A DNA stretch of 64,000 bases from Desulfotruncus arcticus DSM 17038. GTDB lineage: Bacteria; Bacillota; Desulfotomaculia; Desulfotomaculales; Desulfallaceae. Numbering within the stretch: position 1 is the first letter of the stretch; every line of letters begins with the position of its first letter. Positions 39,572-48,792 of this stretch are shown piece after piece. Under the pieces are notes generated by a model. It was not told where the DNA came from. It saw only the letters and a list, made by a program, of their open reading frames with translations, and did not search any database. The stretch spans positions 91,121-155,120 of the forward strand of contig NZ_FOOX01000015.1 of assembly GCF_900113335.1 (NCBI RefSeq), written 5' to 3'. The position numbers and the translations under genes are program-made.

Positions 39572-41422
39572 ATGGTGGGCAAGATAGTGAATAGTGCGGT
39601 AAGGTTTATTAGTCTATTAGTGGTCGACTTTATAATTATTAATCTCTCTTTTATCTGCTCTTACATTGTTAGATTTGAACAAGTGGAAGCGCTATTGCCC
39701 AACTTGGTCAACTATTTGCAAATATCACCGGTAATAATACTTATATTTTTGGCCTGCTTTTGTTATTTTAAAATTTATAAGCGCGTATGGGCTTATGCAA
39801 GCATCGGCGAGCTTATAACCATTGTCCAGGCGGTCACGGCAGGTAGTGTTATAGTTATTGTTTTAACCTACCTTACCGGGGCGATGCTGCCCCGCAGCAT
39901 CGTTTTGACTTCCTGGGCTTTTATTATACTTCTGCTGGGCAGTTCAAGATTATGCTGGCGCCTGCACCTGGAAGTTAGAAAAAACAGTTGTCGTAAGGGC
40001 AAAAACACGCTTATAGTGGGAGCCGGCGACGCCGGTGTGTTGGTGGCAAAGGAATTAAAAAACCACGACAGCGGCCTTGTGCCCGTCGGTTTTATTGACG
40101 ATGACCCCAATAAATGGAGATTAAGCGTTCTGAGTTTACCGGTGTTCGGAAATCGCGAGAAAATAGAAAAAACAGTTAATAAACATAATGTGCAGCTGAT
40201 TATCATAGCCATGCCTTCTGCCGACGCCCGGCAAATAAAACAGATATTTGAAATTTGCCGAAAAACCAATAAAGAAGTTAAAATATTGCCGGGCTATTAC
40301 CAGTTAATTGATGGTAATGTTAAAATAAATCAGCTGCGACCGGTAAAAATTGAAGACCTGCTTCACCGTGAACCCGTTAAACTGAATTTAAATGAAATAT
40401 CCGGATATATTAAAGGAGAAACCGTATTAATAACAGGGGCCGGGGGGTCAATAGGCTCCGAACTCTGCAGGCAGGCAGCGGGCTTTAAGCCAAAGCTGCT
40501 GGTGATACTGGGGCACGGAGAAAACAGCATCCATAAAATATGGCTGGAACTGCAGGAAAAGTTTAAAGATATACCGCTGGGGGTAGAGATTGCAGATGTC
40601 AGAGACAAACAGAAGATAAACTCGGTATTCCAAAAATACCGGCCTGCGGTGGTGTTTCACGCGGCGGCCCACAAGCATGTGCCGCTAATGGAATATCACC
40701 CCGACGAGGCTGTTAAAACCAATGTGCTGGGAACTTACAACGTTGTAGAGGCAGCGGATCGGGCCGGTACAAAGCAATTTGTTTTAATATCAACCGACAA
40801 GGCCGTCAATCCCTCCAGTGTTATGGGGGCCACCAAACGGCTGGCCGAACTGATTATTCAAAATGCGGATAAAACCAGCAATACTAAATTTGTGGCTGTC
40901 AGATTCGGCAATGTGCTGGGCAGCCGGGGCAGCGTAGTTCCCATTTTTGAGGAACAAATTAAAAAAGGTGGTCCCGTTACGGTAACCCATCCGAAAATGA
41001 AACGCTATTTTATGACCATTCCCGAGGCGGTCCAACTGGTAATTCAGGCAGGCTCCATGGCTGACGGGGGCGAGATATTTATTCTGGATATGGGCAAGCC
41101 GGTAAAAATTGTGGATCTGGCCAGAGATATGATTAAACTGTCCGGTTTGGAGCCGGATAAGGATATTGAAATAAAGTTCACCGGCGTCAGGCCGGGGGAA
41201 AAGCTTTTTGAAGAACTTTTAACCGAGCAGGAAGGAGTCGCATCAACAACACATAAAAGGATTTTTGTAGCTAAACCATGCCTTTTTGAACTGGCGGAGC
41301 TGGAAAAACAGCTGCTGTATATATCGGCAAATGCTAATAACATTGATGATAAAATAATATTTGCCATTCTTGATTTGATTATACCTAATTTTAAAAACTA
41401 CAGGGATAAATTAGTTGGTTAG
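39572..41422 (+). CDS. CapD/PglF-type membrane UDP-sugar 4,6-dehydratase
   Basis: A 616-residue enzyme that makes UDP-4-keto-6-deoxy-HexNAc, the precursor of rare amino sugars such as diNAcBac or FucNAc. Four N-terminal membrane segments (about 10-115) precede a CoA_binding_3-type domain (145-250, VGAGDAGVLVAKEL) and an extended SDR domain (290-600) with TGAGGSIGSEL. Its catalytic region is FVLISTDKAVNPSSVMGATKR, with Met in place of the usual Tyr as in PglF and WbpM. C-terminal GVRPGEKLFEELL is typical. The last codons (LVG and TAG stop) lie in a TTAGTTGG repeat. It has a close paralogue at 46392. Confidence 0.93.
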   Translation: MVGKIVNSAVRFISLLVVDFIIINLSFICSYIVRFEQVEALLPNLVNYLQISPVIILIFLACFCYFKIYKRVWAYASIGELITIVQAVTAGSVIVIVLTYLTGAMLPRSIVLTSWAFIILLLGSSRLCWRLHLEVRKNSCRKGKNTLIVGAGDAGVLVAKELKNHDSGLVPVGFIDDDPNKWRLSVLSLPVFGNREKIEKTVNKHNVQLIIIAMPSADARQIKQIFEICRKTNKEVKILPGYYQLIDGNVKINQLRPVKIEDLLHREPVKLNLNEISGYIKGETVLITGAGGSIGSELCRQAAGFKPKLLVILGHGENSIHKIWLELQEKFKDIPLGVEIADVRDKQKINSVFQKYRPAVVFHAAAHKHVPLMEYHPDEAVKTNVLGTYNVVEAADRAGTKQFVLISTDKAVNPSSVMGATKRLAELIIQNADKTSNTKFVAVRFGNVLGSRGSVVPIFEEQIKKGGPVTVTHPKMKRYFMTIPEAVQLVIQAGSMADGGEIFILDMGKPVKIVDLARDMIKLSGLEPDKDIEIKFTGVRPGEKLFEELLTEQEGVASTTHKRIFVAKPCLFELAELEKQLLYISANANNIDDKIIFAILDLIIPNFKNYRDKLVG

Positions 41423-41486
41423 TAGTTAGTTGGTTAGTTGGACAGGAACCCCCTTCCCCCTAACCAACTAACTACTAACCAACTAA
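41411..41486 (+). repeat. TTAGTTGG inverted repeat, 27-bp perfect arms
   Basis: The arm 41411-41437 (units TTAGTTGG, TTAGTAG, TTAGTTGG, TTAG) is exactly complementary to 41460-41486, with a 22-base C-rich loop between them. It begins inside the CapD-type gene, supplies its stop codon, and ends 11 bases before the start of the kinase gene, which has no ribosome site of its own. Confidence 0.93.
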
Positions 41487-41497
41487 CTGCTAACCAA

Positions 41498-44400
41498 ATG
41501 TTTACTTTACCAGGATACATAATTATTGAAGAAATTCATGAAAACAATCGCATCAAGGTTTACCGGGGTCTTACGGCTGGGGACCGGTTGCCGGTCATTA
41601 TCAAAGCCGTCAGGTCGGTAACGGCTAACCCTGTAAGTATATCGAAACTGCTCTATGAATATGAGATTAGCCGGAACCTTGACATTGAAGGGATTATTAA
41701 ACCCGCGCGTTTGGAGCAGAACGGGGTAACTATTGCCCTGATTATGGAAGATATTGGGGCTGTATCCCTGAGAAAACACCTGGCCGGCAACCGCCCGGAT
41801 CTGCCCGGCTTTTTTTCCATGTCCGTTCAATTAGTGCAAACCCTGGGGGAACTTCATCAACAAGGCGTTATCCACAGAGACTTGAAGCCTGATAATATAC
41901 TTATTCATCCCGCTTCCGGAGAAGTGAAAATAATTGACTTCAGCACCGCCATACTTGTTTCCGTGGACAGCGCAAACGCCTCTTTGCCAACCGCTCCGGC
42001 GGGAACCCCGGCGTATATGTCCCCGGAACAGACCGGCCGGATAAATACGATTACTGACTGTAGAAGCGATTTTTATTCGCTGGGAGTAGTTTTTTATGAA
42101 ATGTTAACCGGGCAGCTTCCTCTGCGGGCGGAAAATCCTGTTCAATGGGTTTATGCTCACACAGCCCAAAAACCGGTACCCCCATGTAAAATCAACCCGG
42201 AAATCCCCCCGGCAATCTCCGCCATTATTATGAAATTGCTCTCCAAAACAGCCGAGAAACGATACCAAAGTGCCGGCGGCCTGCTGTGGGACCTGGAAGA
42301 ATGCCGGCGGCAGTGGAATCAAAGCGGAATCATTAATCCGTTTCCCCCGGGACGGGCGGATACTGCCGGACGCTTTCAGCTTCCCCAAAAGCTCTACGGC
42401 AGGGAAAAAGAAATTGCGGCTTTGACGGATGCCTTCGGACATGTATGCTACGGACAGGCGGCATTAGTCATGGTGAGCGGTTATGCCGGAACCGGGAAAA
42501 CGGTATTGATTAATGAAACACTGAGATCTCTAACGGCAGCCGGAGGTTATTTTGTGTCCGGTAAGTTTGGCCAACTCCGGCATAATGTGCCATATGCTCC
42601 CTTCATTCAAGCCTTTGGCAATTTAATGCGGCAGCTGCTGACCGAAAGCAGGGAAAAACTCGCTGCCTGGAAGAAAAAACTCCTTCGCGCCCTGGGCGGG
42701 AGCGGAGCGGTCATTGCCGGAGTAATTCCCGAAGTGGAACTGATTACGGGACCCCAACCGGCTGTTGAACAACTGCAGCCGCTGGAGGCTCAAAACCGCT
42801 TCCGCATGGTATTTCGGAACTTTGTCCGGGTATTTGCCAAAAGAAAACATCCGCTGGTCATATTCCTTGATGACCTGCAGTGGGCGGACCCGGCATCATT
42901 GCAATTAATCCGGTTTTTAGGCGACGATCCGGACAGCCGCTGTCTGCTGCTTGTCGGCGCCTACAGGGATAACGAAACAGCCGGGGCGCACCCGGTGCTG
43001 GAAACCCTGGCGGAGCTGCAAAAAGCGGATATTCAGGTGCGGCATATTGCGCTGACGCCTCTTGACCCGGTCCAAGCCGGCCAATTCATTGCCGGTTCCC
43101 TTGGCTGCTCAGAGGAAAAGGCGGCGCCGCTGGCGGAAATCCTTCACCGGAAGACGGGCGGCAATCCCTTTTTTCTGGGCCAATTATTACAATCCCTATA
43201 CAAAGAAAATCTAATTGCCTTTAACCCGGAGAAGGGCTGCTGGGAATGGGACCCGGCTTCTTTGCAGGCAATTCCCATAGCGGACGATATTATCGAATTC
43301 ATGCTGGGAAATCTGCATAAACTACCGGAAGAGACGCGCAATACGTTAATGCTGGCCGCCTGCATCGGCAATGCATTTGATTTAAAAACGCTGGCCGTTG
43401 CCTGCGAGAAAACTCCGGCTGCAACAGCCAGAGGTCTTTTGCCGGCAGTTTTGGATGGGCTTGCCCTGCGAGTATCCCATTTTGACGATGAGTATGAATT
43501 TTTGCACGATCGCGTGCAACAGGCGGCCTATTCCCTGATACCGGAAGAACAAAAAAAAGAACTGCACCTGAAACTTGGACGTTTGATTTTAGAGCATACC
43601 GGCCGGGACGAACTGGACGCGAAAATACTTCTTATAATGGATCTTGTGAACAGTGGCCTGGATCTCATTGTTGATCCGGCTGAGAAAATAAAACTGGCCG
43701 GCCACAACCTGACGGCCGGCCGCAAGGCCAAAGCCTCCACCGCCTACGTCGCGGCGTTAAATTATTTCCGGGCCGGTGTGGAGCTATTGCCTGAAGACGC
43801 CTGGGAAAAGCATTATCAATTAACCTACGATCTTTATCTGGAACGCTCTCAGTGTGAGTATTTCGGCGCCAATTCAGAAACGGCGGAGCAACTGTTCGAC
43901 ATTATACTAACCCGGGCAAAAACAGAACTGGAAAGAGCCGGTGTATACGGCAAAAAAATTGAATTTTATTCGGCAACCGGAAAATACGCGGCAGCCATTC
44001 AGCTTGGCATCAAGGCCTTGCGCAAGCTGGGTGTCGGATTGCCGCCCAACCCCGGGAAAATTGATTTTATCAAGGAATTAATAATCTTCAAATGGCGGAT
44101 GCGCGGCAAAAAAACAGGCGAACTGGTCAACCTGCCGGAAATGAGTGATCCGCTGCAAAGGAAAGCGCTGGAATTATTAATACTGATTGCCAGCGCGGCT
44201 AACCTGACCAACCCCGATTTGTATGGACTAATCCTTTTGAAAATAGGAAATTTCACATTAAAGCATGGCCATACGGATCTTTCTTTAATCGGATATGCCG
44301 GTTACAGCATTACAATCGGCAGTATGCTGGGAAACTATGCCGGCGGACATGAGTTCGAGCAAGTGTGCCTGCAGGTAGCCGGAAAATACGACAATAGCTC

Positions 44401-46165
44401 ATACAAATGCATTGCCTATTTTCTGTTGGGCTCATTTGTCGCCCATTGGGCACAACCTGGCCTGACCGGTGTTGATTATTTGCAAAATTCCATCCGGTAT
44501 GGTCAAGAATCCGGCCAGGTACTTTTTATCGGGTATGCGCTTTCGGTTATTATTGAGAATAAGTATCTGTTGGGCATCCCTCTTAAAGAGGTTGCCGAGG
44601 AAGTTAAATATTGCTACAACTTTGCCAAAAGGATGAAACATGAAAATTCGTTTATCAACGCAATTATCTATCAAAGTTTTGTTTCAGCTTTAATGGGGTT
44701 TACCGGCGATCCCTTTACCTTCAACGCCGCAGGCTATGACGAGAACAGTTTGATGGAATTGATAAAAGACGATAATTTAGCCCTGCTGACTTATTGGTTA
44801 ACTAAAATCCAATTAGGTTACCTGTTGGGTGATTATGAAAATGCCCTGACTGTGGCGGAAAAAGCTCATGACAATATTGACGCACTCATAGGATTCAGAA
44901 TGTTTGCCGAATATAATTTCTACTATTCCCTGGTGATTACCGCCGTATATGATGGATTGCCTCCCGGGAAAAAGAGGAAATATCGTAAGATGTTAAAAAA
45001 GAACCAGCGTCAAATGAAGAAGTGGGCGAATTCCTGCAATGAAAACTTTTTGCACAAGTATCTGCTGGTGGCTGCCGAAATGTCACGTCTATGCGGCAAA
45101 GGGCAGGAAACCATGGCTCTGTATGACCGGGCCGCACAGTCTGCCCGGGAAAACGGCTGCATTCATATGGAGGCGCTGGCCAATGAACTGGCGGCCAGAT
45201 ATTATCTGGCCGCAGGCCGGGAGAAAATTGCCCGGGCCTACATGAGCGACGCCTGCCGCGGGTACTGCCGGTGGGGGGCCATGGCCAAGGCCCGGGCTCT
45301 GCAGGAACAGTTTCCCCGCCTGCTGGCCGGAATAGTGCCGGAGCATGAAAAATATGATCCCGCCAAAGTATTAAAAAGCGCCTTCCAAATTTCCACCGAA
45401 AGTGACAGTGACCCTGCCGGCGATTTGGATCTGTGCGCCATTAGGAAAACGGTGCAAAATCTGTCCGAAGCAACCGATCCCGGAACGCTGTTAAAAAGCT
45501 TTCTGGACATTGCCATCGAAAACGCCGGTGCCGACAAGGGATATGTACTGCTGGAGAAAGACGGGGAATTGTTCATTGAAGCTTTAAAAGAGAGTGAACA
45601 CCCGGCAGCGGTAATTGCGCCGGCTCCCCTGGAAGAAAGCAATGGTCTCTCCAGGGCGGTGGTCAGGTATGTGGCCAGGACCCTTGAGCCTGTGGTGCTA
45701 AATGGCGGGGATCAGGCCGGAATTTTCGCCGGGGACCCCTATATCACCCAATCCCCGGCTAAATCCATAGTTTGTCTGCCCGTGCTGTTTCAGGGCATAC
45801 CTGTGGGAGTTCTGTACCTGGAAAACAGCCTGATGGCGGGAGTATTCATGCCGGACCGGCTGGAAGTGTTGAAGCTGTTATCCAGCCAAATGGCTTATGT
45901 AAAGAAATTGCAATCATTCCTGGAAGAAGGCGCCGCCGCAATGATGGACGAAACTCCTCCGCCACCGGCAGGCCCACTCACTGAAAGAGAACTGGAGGTG
46001 CTGAGTTTGATTGCCGCGGGCATGTCAAACAAGGAAATCGCCCTGAGGCTGCAGCTAACCTTAAGCACCGTTAAAAGCCATATACTCAACATATACGGCA
46101 AGCTTCAGGTAAACAGAAGAGTTCAGGCCATAATCAGGGCCAAAGAATTAAAGCTGTTAAAATAA
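41498..46165 (+). CDS. Multidomain Ser/Thr kinase - AAA ATPase - GAF - LuxR regulator (PknK-like)
   Basis: A 1555-residue signalling protein. The Ser/Thr kinase domain (about 5-275) has IIKAV, His126-Arg-Asp128 in HRDLKPDN, DFSTA in place of DFG, and GTPAYMSPEQ. An AAA/predicted-ATPase domain (about 300-600) has Walker A GYAGTGKT at 328 and LDDLQWAD. TPR-like helical repeats fill about 600-1290, a GAF domain 1326-1470 and a LuxR-type DNA-binding domain 1494-1555 (LTERELEVLSLIAAGMSNKE). Kinase-ATPase-GAF combinations are known, often ending in histidine kinase. Here the end is a transcription factor, so it probably regulates neighbouring glycan genes. The ATG has no ribosome site and abuts a repeat. 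Confidence 0.92.
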   Translation: MFTLPGYIIIEEIHENNRIKVYRGLTAGDRLPVIIKAVRSVTANPVSISKLLYEYEISRNLDIEGIIKPARLEQNGVTIALIMEDIGAVSLRKHLAGNRPDLPGFFSMSVQLVQTLGELHQQGVIHRDLKPDNILIHPASGEVKIIDFSTAILVSVDSANASLPTAPAGTPAYMSPEQTGRINTITDCRSDFYSLGVVFYEMLTGQLPLRAENPVQWVYAHTAQKPVPPCKINPEIPPAISAIIMKLLSKTAEKRYQSAGGLLWDLEECRRQWNQSGIINPFPPGRADTAGRFQLPQKLYGREKEIAALTDAFGHVCYGQAALVMVSGYAGTGKTVLINETLRSLTAAGGYFVSGKFGQLRHNVPYAPFIQAFGNLMRQLLTESREKLAAWKKKLLRALGGSGAVIAGVIPEVELITGPQPAVEQLQPLEAQNRFRMVFRNFVRVFAKRKHPLVIFLDDLQWADPASLQLIRFLGDDPDSRCLLLVGAYRDNETAGAHPVLETLAELQKADIQVRHIALTPLDPVQAGQFIAGSLGCSEEKAAPLAEILHRKTGGNPFFLGQLLQSLYKENLIAFNPEKGCWEWDPASLQAIPIADDIIEFMLGNLHKLPEETRNTLMLAACIGNAFDLKTLAVACEKTPAATARGLLPAVLDGLALRVSHFDDEYEFLHDRVQQAAYSLIPEEQKKELHLKLGRLILEHTGRDELDAKILLIMDLVNSGLDLIVDPAEKIKLAGHNLTAGRKAKASTAYVAALNYFRAGVELLPEDAWEKHYQLTYDLYLERSQCEYFGANSETAEQLFDIILTRAKTELERAGVYGKKIEFYSATGKYAAAIQLGIKALRKLGVGLPPNPGKIDFIKELIIFKWRMRGKKTGELVNLPEMSDPLQRKALELLILIASAANLTNPDLYGLILLKIGNFTLKHGHTDLSLIGYAGYSITIGSMLGNYAGGHEFEQVCLQVAGKYDNSSYKCIAYFLLGSFVAHWAQPGLTGVDYLQNSIRYGQESGQVLFIGYALSVIIENKYLLGIPLKEVAEEVKYCYNFAKRMKHENSFINAIIYQSFVSALMGFTGDPFTFNAAGYDENSLMELIKDDNLALLTYWLTKIQLGYLLGDYENALTVAEKAHDNIDALIGFRMFAEYNFYYSLVITAVYDGLPPGKKRKYRKMLKKNQRQMKKWANSCNENFLHKYLLVAAEMSRLCGKGQETMALYDRAAQSARENGCIHMEALANELAARYYLAAGREKIARAYMSDACRGYCRWGAMAKARALQEQFPRLLAGIVPEHEKYDPAKVLKSAFQISTESDSDPAGDLDLCAIRKTVQNLSEATDPGTLLKSFLDIAIENAGADKGYVLLEKDGELFIEALKESEHPAAVIAPAPLEESNGLSRAVVRYVARTLEPVVLNGGDQAGIFAGDPYITQSPAKSIVCLPVLFQGIPVGVLYLENSLMAGVFMPDRLEVLKLLSSQMAYVKKLQSFLEEGAAAMMDETPPPPAGPLTERELEVLSLIAAGMSNKEIALRLQLTLSTVKSHILNIYGKLQVNRRVQAIIRAKELKLLK

Positions 46166-46182
46166 TGAAGCAACAGGCCCCC

Positions 46183-46226
46183 CCTAACCGGCTGAATACT
46201 ACCCAGCTACCCTACTACCCAACTAA
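46183..46226 (+). repeat. Diverged TTAGTTGG-unit repeat
   Basis: CCTAACCGGCTGAATACTAC, CCAGCTACC and CTACTACCCAACTAA are decayed CTAACCAACTAA units after the kinase gene. The remaining gap to 46391 shows only an AT-rich stretch with CAATAATATTG, probably promoter DNA. Confidence 0.6.
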
Positions 46227-46391
46227 AATTCTTCATCTCATACTTTTGGTTGATCACAGCCTGAAAGATTTACTATAAAGTTATAGGGGGGTCCGCCCCG
46301 CACATCCCCGATAGAAATTAACACATCTGTAACAAATAATCGAATTTTTGTAACAATAATATTGTAAAAGTATTATTGGAAGGTGATTTGC

Positions 46392-48254
46392 TTGAACTTT
46401 GTATCGCGGACAGCCATCCTGCTTTTTTGCGACTTTGTATTGGTTAATTTGGCAATGGTGCTGACGCTGTTGATTCGTTTTTACGAGTCGGGCAATGCCT
46501 TGTATTATCTGCAAAACTATATTAATTTTGCGCCTTTGGCCGCCGGGCTGATGATTATATCTTTTTACCTGTTCAGGCTGTACAATAAGGTATGGGCCTA
46601 TGCCAGCATCGGTGAGCTTGTCACCATCGCCACAGCTGTATCGACCGGGACGGCGGGCGTGTTTATATTAAGCTTTTTTATCCAAACACCCCTGCCCAGA
46701 AGCGTCGTGTTGATGTCCTGGGCCTTTAACATACTGATCATCGGCGGCTCCAGGTGTGCCTGGCGCGTGTACGTAAAAACCCAAAAAACAATCGGACAAA
46801 ATAACGGATACAAAAAAGAAAAGAAAAAAGCACTCATTGTGGGCGCAGGCGATGCCGGGGCAATGGTGGCCAGGGAATTACAAAACCATGATAACGGCCT
46901 GGTCCCTGTCGGTTTTGTGGATGATGATGTGAAAAAACACGGAATGACCATACTGGGCATACCGGTGCTTGGCGGCCGCGACAGGCTTCCGGCGATAATT
47001 AAGGAACGTATTATCGCCGAAGTTATTATTGCCATGCCCTCGGTGCCGGGGGAGATTATCCGCCAAACGGTGCAGACCTGCAAAAGCGCCAATGTTAGGT
47101 TAAAAATATTGCCGGGCATCTACCAATTAATTAACGGGAAAGTAACGGCCAGCAGCCTGCGCACCGTCCAGGTGGAGGACTTGCTGGGAAGAGACCCGGT
47201 GAGGGTAAATATGCGACAAATAGCCGGATATCTGACAGGCAGGACAGTGATGGTAACCGGAGCCGGCGGGTCCATCGGCTCCGAGCTTTGCCGGCAGGTG
47301 GCCGGGTTTGCCCCTTCACGTCTGATTGTACTGGGGCACGGAGAAAACACCATTCATAATATTGTTATGGAACTCTGGGAATCGCACCACGATCTCACCA
47401 TTGACATAGAGATTGCCGATGTGCGGGACAAGCAAAAAATTGATAGTATTTTTGAATTGTACAAGCCCTCAGTGGTTTTTCACGCTGCTGCCCATAAACA
47501 TGTTCCCTTGATGGAACGGCACCCCGATGAAGCCGTTAAAACAAATGTCTTCGGCACAAGGAATGTGGCCGAAGCCGCAGATAGGGTGGGAACGGACATA
47601 TTTGTGATGATTTCCACCGATAAGGCGGTCAACCCTTCCAGCGTCATGGGCGCCACCAAGCGCCTGGCGGAACTGGTGGTCCAGCACCTCAACAAAATGA
47701 GCAGGACCACCTTTACCGCCGTCCGGTTCGGCAACGTGCTGGGAAGCAGCGGCAGCGTGGTCCCCACATTCAAGAGACAAATACTGCGGGGAGGACCTGT
47801 CACCGTCACCCACCCTGAAATGAAAAGATACTTTATGACCATACCCGAGGCGGTTCAACTGGTCATTCAGGCCGGGGCCATGGCCGAAGGCGGGGAAGTT
47901 TTTGTGCTGGACATGGGCGAACCGGTGAAAATAATTGACCTGGCCCGGCTGATGATTACCCTGTCCGGTCTGGAGCCCGGCAAGGATATTGAAATAAAAT
48001 TCTCCGGCGTCAGACCTGGTGAAAAGCTGTTTGAAGAACTACTCACCGCGGAAGAGGGCTCCGATGTTACAAAACATGAAAGAATTTTTGTTGCCCGCCC
48101 CACCGGGGTGGATTTTGCCCGGCTGGAAGCCGAATTACATAGACTCTGGATTCAAAACAGTAACGGCAGAATAGCCAGCGAGGATGTTTTCGAAGTACTC
48201 ATTAATTTGATCCCCAATTTCCGCCACTATAGAAAAGAATGGTTGGTTGGCTAG
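46392..48254 (+). CDS. CapD/PglF-type membrane UDP-sugar 4,6-dehydratase, paralogue
   Basis: A 620-residue paralogue of the enzyme at 39572 with the same order: four membrane segments, a nucleotide-binding domain (VGAGDAGAMVARELQNH) and an SDR domain (TGAGGSIGSEL, then MISTDKAVNPSSVMGATKR). The two proteins are alike over their whole length, so one arose by duplication; the kinase gene now lies between them. They may act on different HexNAc substrates or in different polymers. The TTG at 46392 is chosen with GGAAGG eight bases upstream, over a GTG three codons earlier. Its final codons (WLVG and TAG) are again supplied by a TTAGTTGG-type repeat. Confidence 0.92.
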   Translation: MNFVSRTAILLFCDFVLVNLAMVLTLLIRFYESGNALYYLQNYINFAPLAAGLMIISFYLFRLYNKVWAYASIGELVTIATAVSTGTAGVFILSFFIQTPLPRSVVLMSWAFNILIIGGSRCAWRVYVKTQKTIGQNNGYKKEKKKALIVGAGDAGAMVARELQNHDNGLVPVGFVDDDVKKHGMTILGIPVLGGRDRLPAIIKERIIAEVIIAMPSVPGEIIRQTVQTCKSANVRLKILPGIYQLINGKVTASSLRTVQVEDLLGRDPVRVNMRQIAGYLTGRTVMVTGAGGSIGSELCRQVAGFAPSRLIVLGHGENTIHNIVMELWESHHDLTIDIEIADVRDKQKIDSIFELYKPSVVFHAAAHKHVPLMERHPDEAVKTNVFGTRNVAEAADRVGTDIFVMISTDKAVNPSSVMGATKRLAELVVQHLNKMSRTTFTAVRFGNVLGSSGSVVPTFKRQILRGGPVTVTHPEMKRYFMTIPEAVQLVIQAGAMAEGGEVFVLDMGEPVKIIDLARLMITLSGLEPGKDIEIKFSGVRPGEKLFEELLTAEEGSDVTKHERIFVARPTGVDFARLEAELHRLWIQNSNGRIASEDVFEVLINLIPNFRHYRKEWLVG

Positions 48255-48306
48255 TTGGACAGTTTTAAACTCTAACCAACTAAATACTAACCAACTGTCC
48301 AACTAA
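48241..48306 (+). repeat. TTAGTTGG inverted repeat
   Basis: TTGGTTGGCTAGTTGGACAG on the left and CTAACCAACTAA, CTAACCAACTGTCCAACTAA on the right. GTTGGACAGTT (48254) pairs exactly with AACTGTCCAAC (48293). It overlaps the end of the CapD paralogue. Confidence 0.9.
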
Positions 48307-48386
48307 TATGTTGCACTTTTAATAAAAATTGGATATGTTATTAGTAGGAAAGTGAGAATATCTAGCTGAATAAAGAGGTGCAATAT

Positions 48387-48652
48387 ATGATTACCGAGCT
48401 TCGTAAAAAATCTCAAATCACCATTCCAAAAGAGCTGGTGTCGAAGCTTGGCCTAAAAGAGGGAGATAAGCTGGAGATCACTGAAAAAGACGGTGTCATT
48501 CAAATCATGCCGGTTGTAATATAATCCTAAAAAGTATCTTAATGAATTAAAAGAAGATTACAGATATAAAGACTAAAATTAAAACAGGGAATCAACCGAT
48601 GTTTGATAACGTGGATGATTTATTTAAAAAGCTTAATACCGAGGAGATTTAG
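48387..48652 (+). pseudogene. AbrB/MazE-family transition-state regulator or antitoxin, frameshifted
   Basis: A good ribosome site (AAAGAGGTG) precedes an ATG whose frame encodes a full SpoVT/AbrB DNA-binding domain in 45 codons: MITELRKKSQITIPKELVSK, then LGLKEGDKLEITEKDGVIQI. The frame then stops. The usual C-terminal part is recognisable in shifted frames: PKKYLNELKEDYR, then IKTKIKTGNQPMFDNVDDLF and KKLNTEEI ending at 48652. Two small indels therefore separate the domain from its helical tail. The first 45 residues could still be made and bind DNA as a dimer. Confidence 0.8.
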
Positions 48653-48653
48653 G

Positions 48654-48730
48654 AGAATTAAAAGTGTTTTCCGAGTGGCTGTCCGCCATACCAGGCCATG
48701 TAGCCCTGGGCTTTCGCACCATGCTGGCCA
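48654..48730 (+). pseudogene. Tyrosine recombinase fragment (middle part)
   Basis: About 77 bases nearly identical to 50583-50658 of the intact recombinase gene, encoding ELKVFSEWLSAIPGH and VALGFRTMLA. The similarity ends where a TTAGTTGG repeat begins. It lies just left of the nucleotidyltransferase-like pair. Confidence 0.88.
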
Positions 48731-48778
48731 AGTTGGTTAGTTGGTAAGTTAACTCAGGAATTCCCTAACCAGCTAATA
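48730..48778 (+). repeat. TTAGTTGG inverted repeat joined to the recombinase fragment
   Basis: AAGTTGGTTAGTTGGTAAGT on the left and CCCTAACCAGCTAATAA on the right, separated by about 12 bases. It sits at the exact break point of the recombinase fragment. Confidence 0.75.
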
Positions 48779-48792
48779 AAGGGTGTAGTCAT

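Noticed and set aside
41411..41497. TTAGTTGG arrays as a CRISPR array
   Set aside because: Units are short, contiguous and without unique spacers; no cas genes are present.
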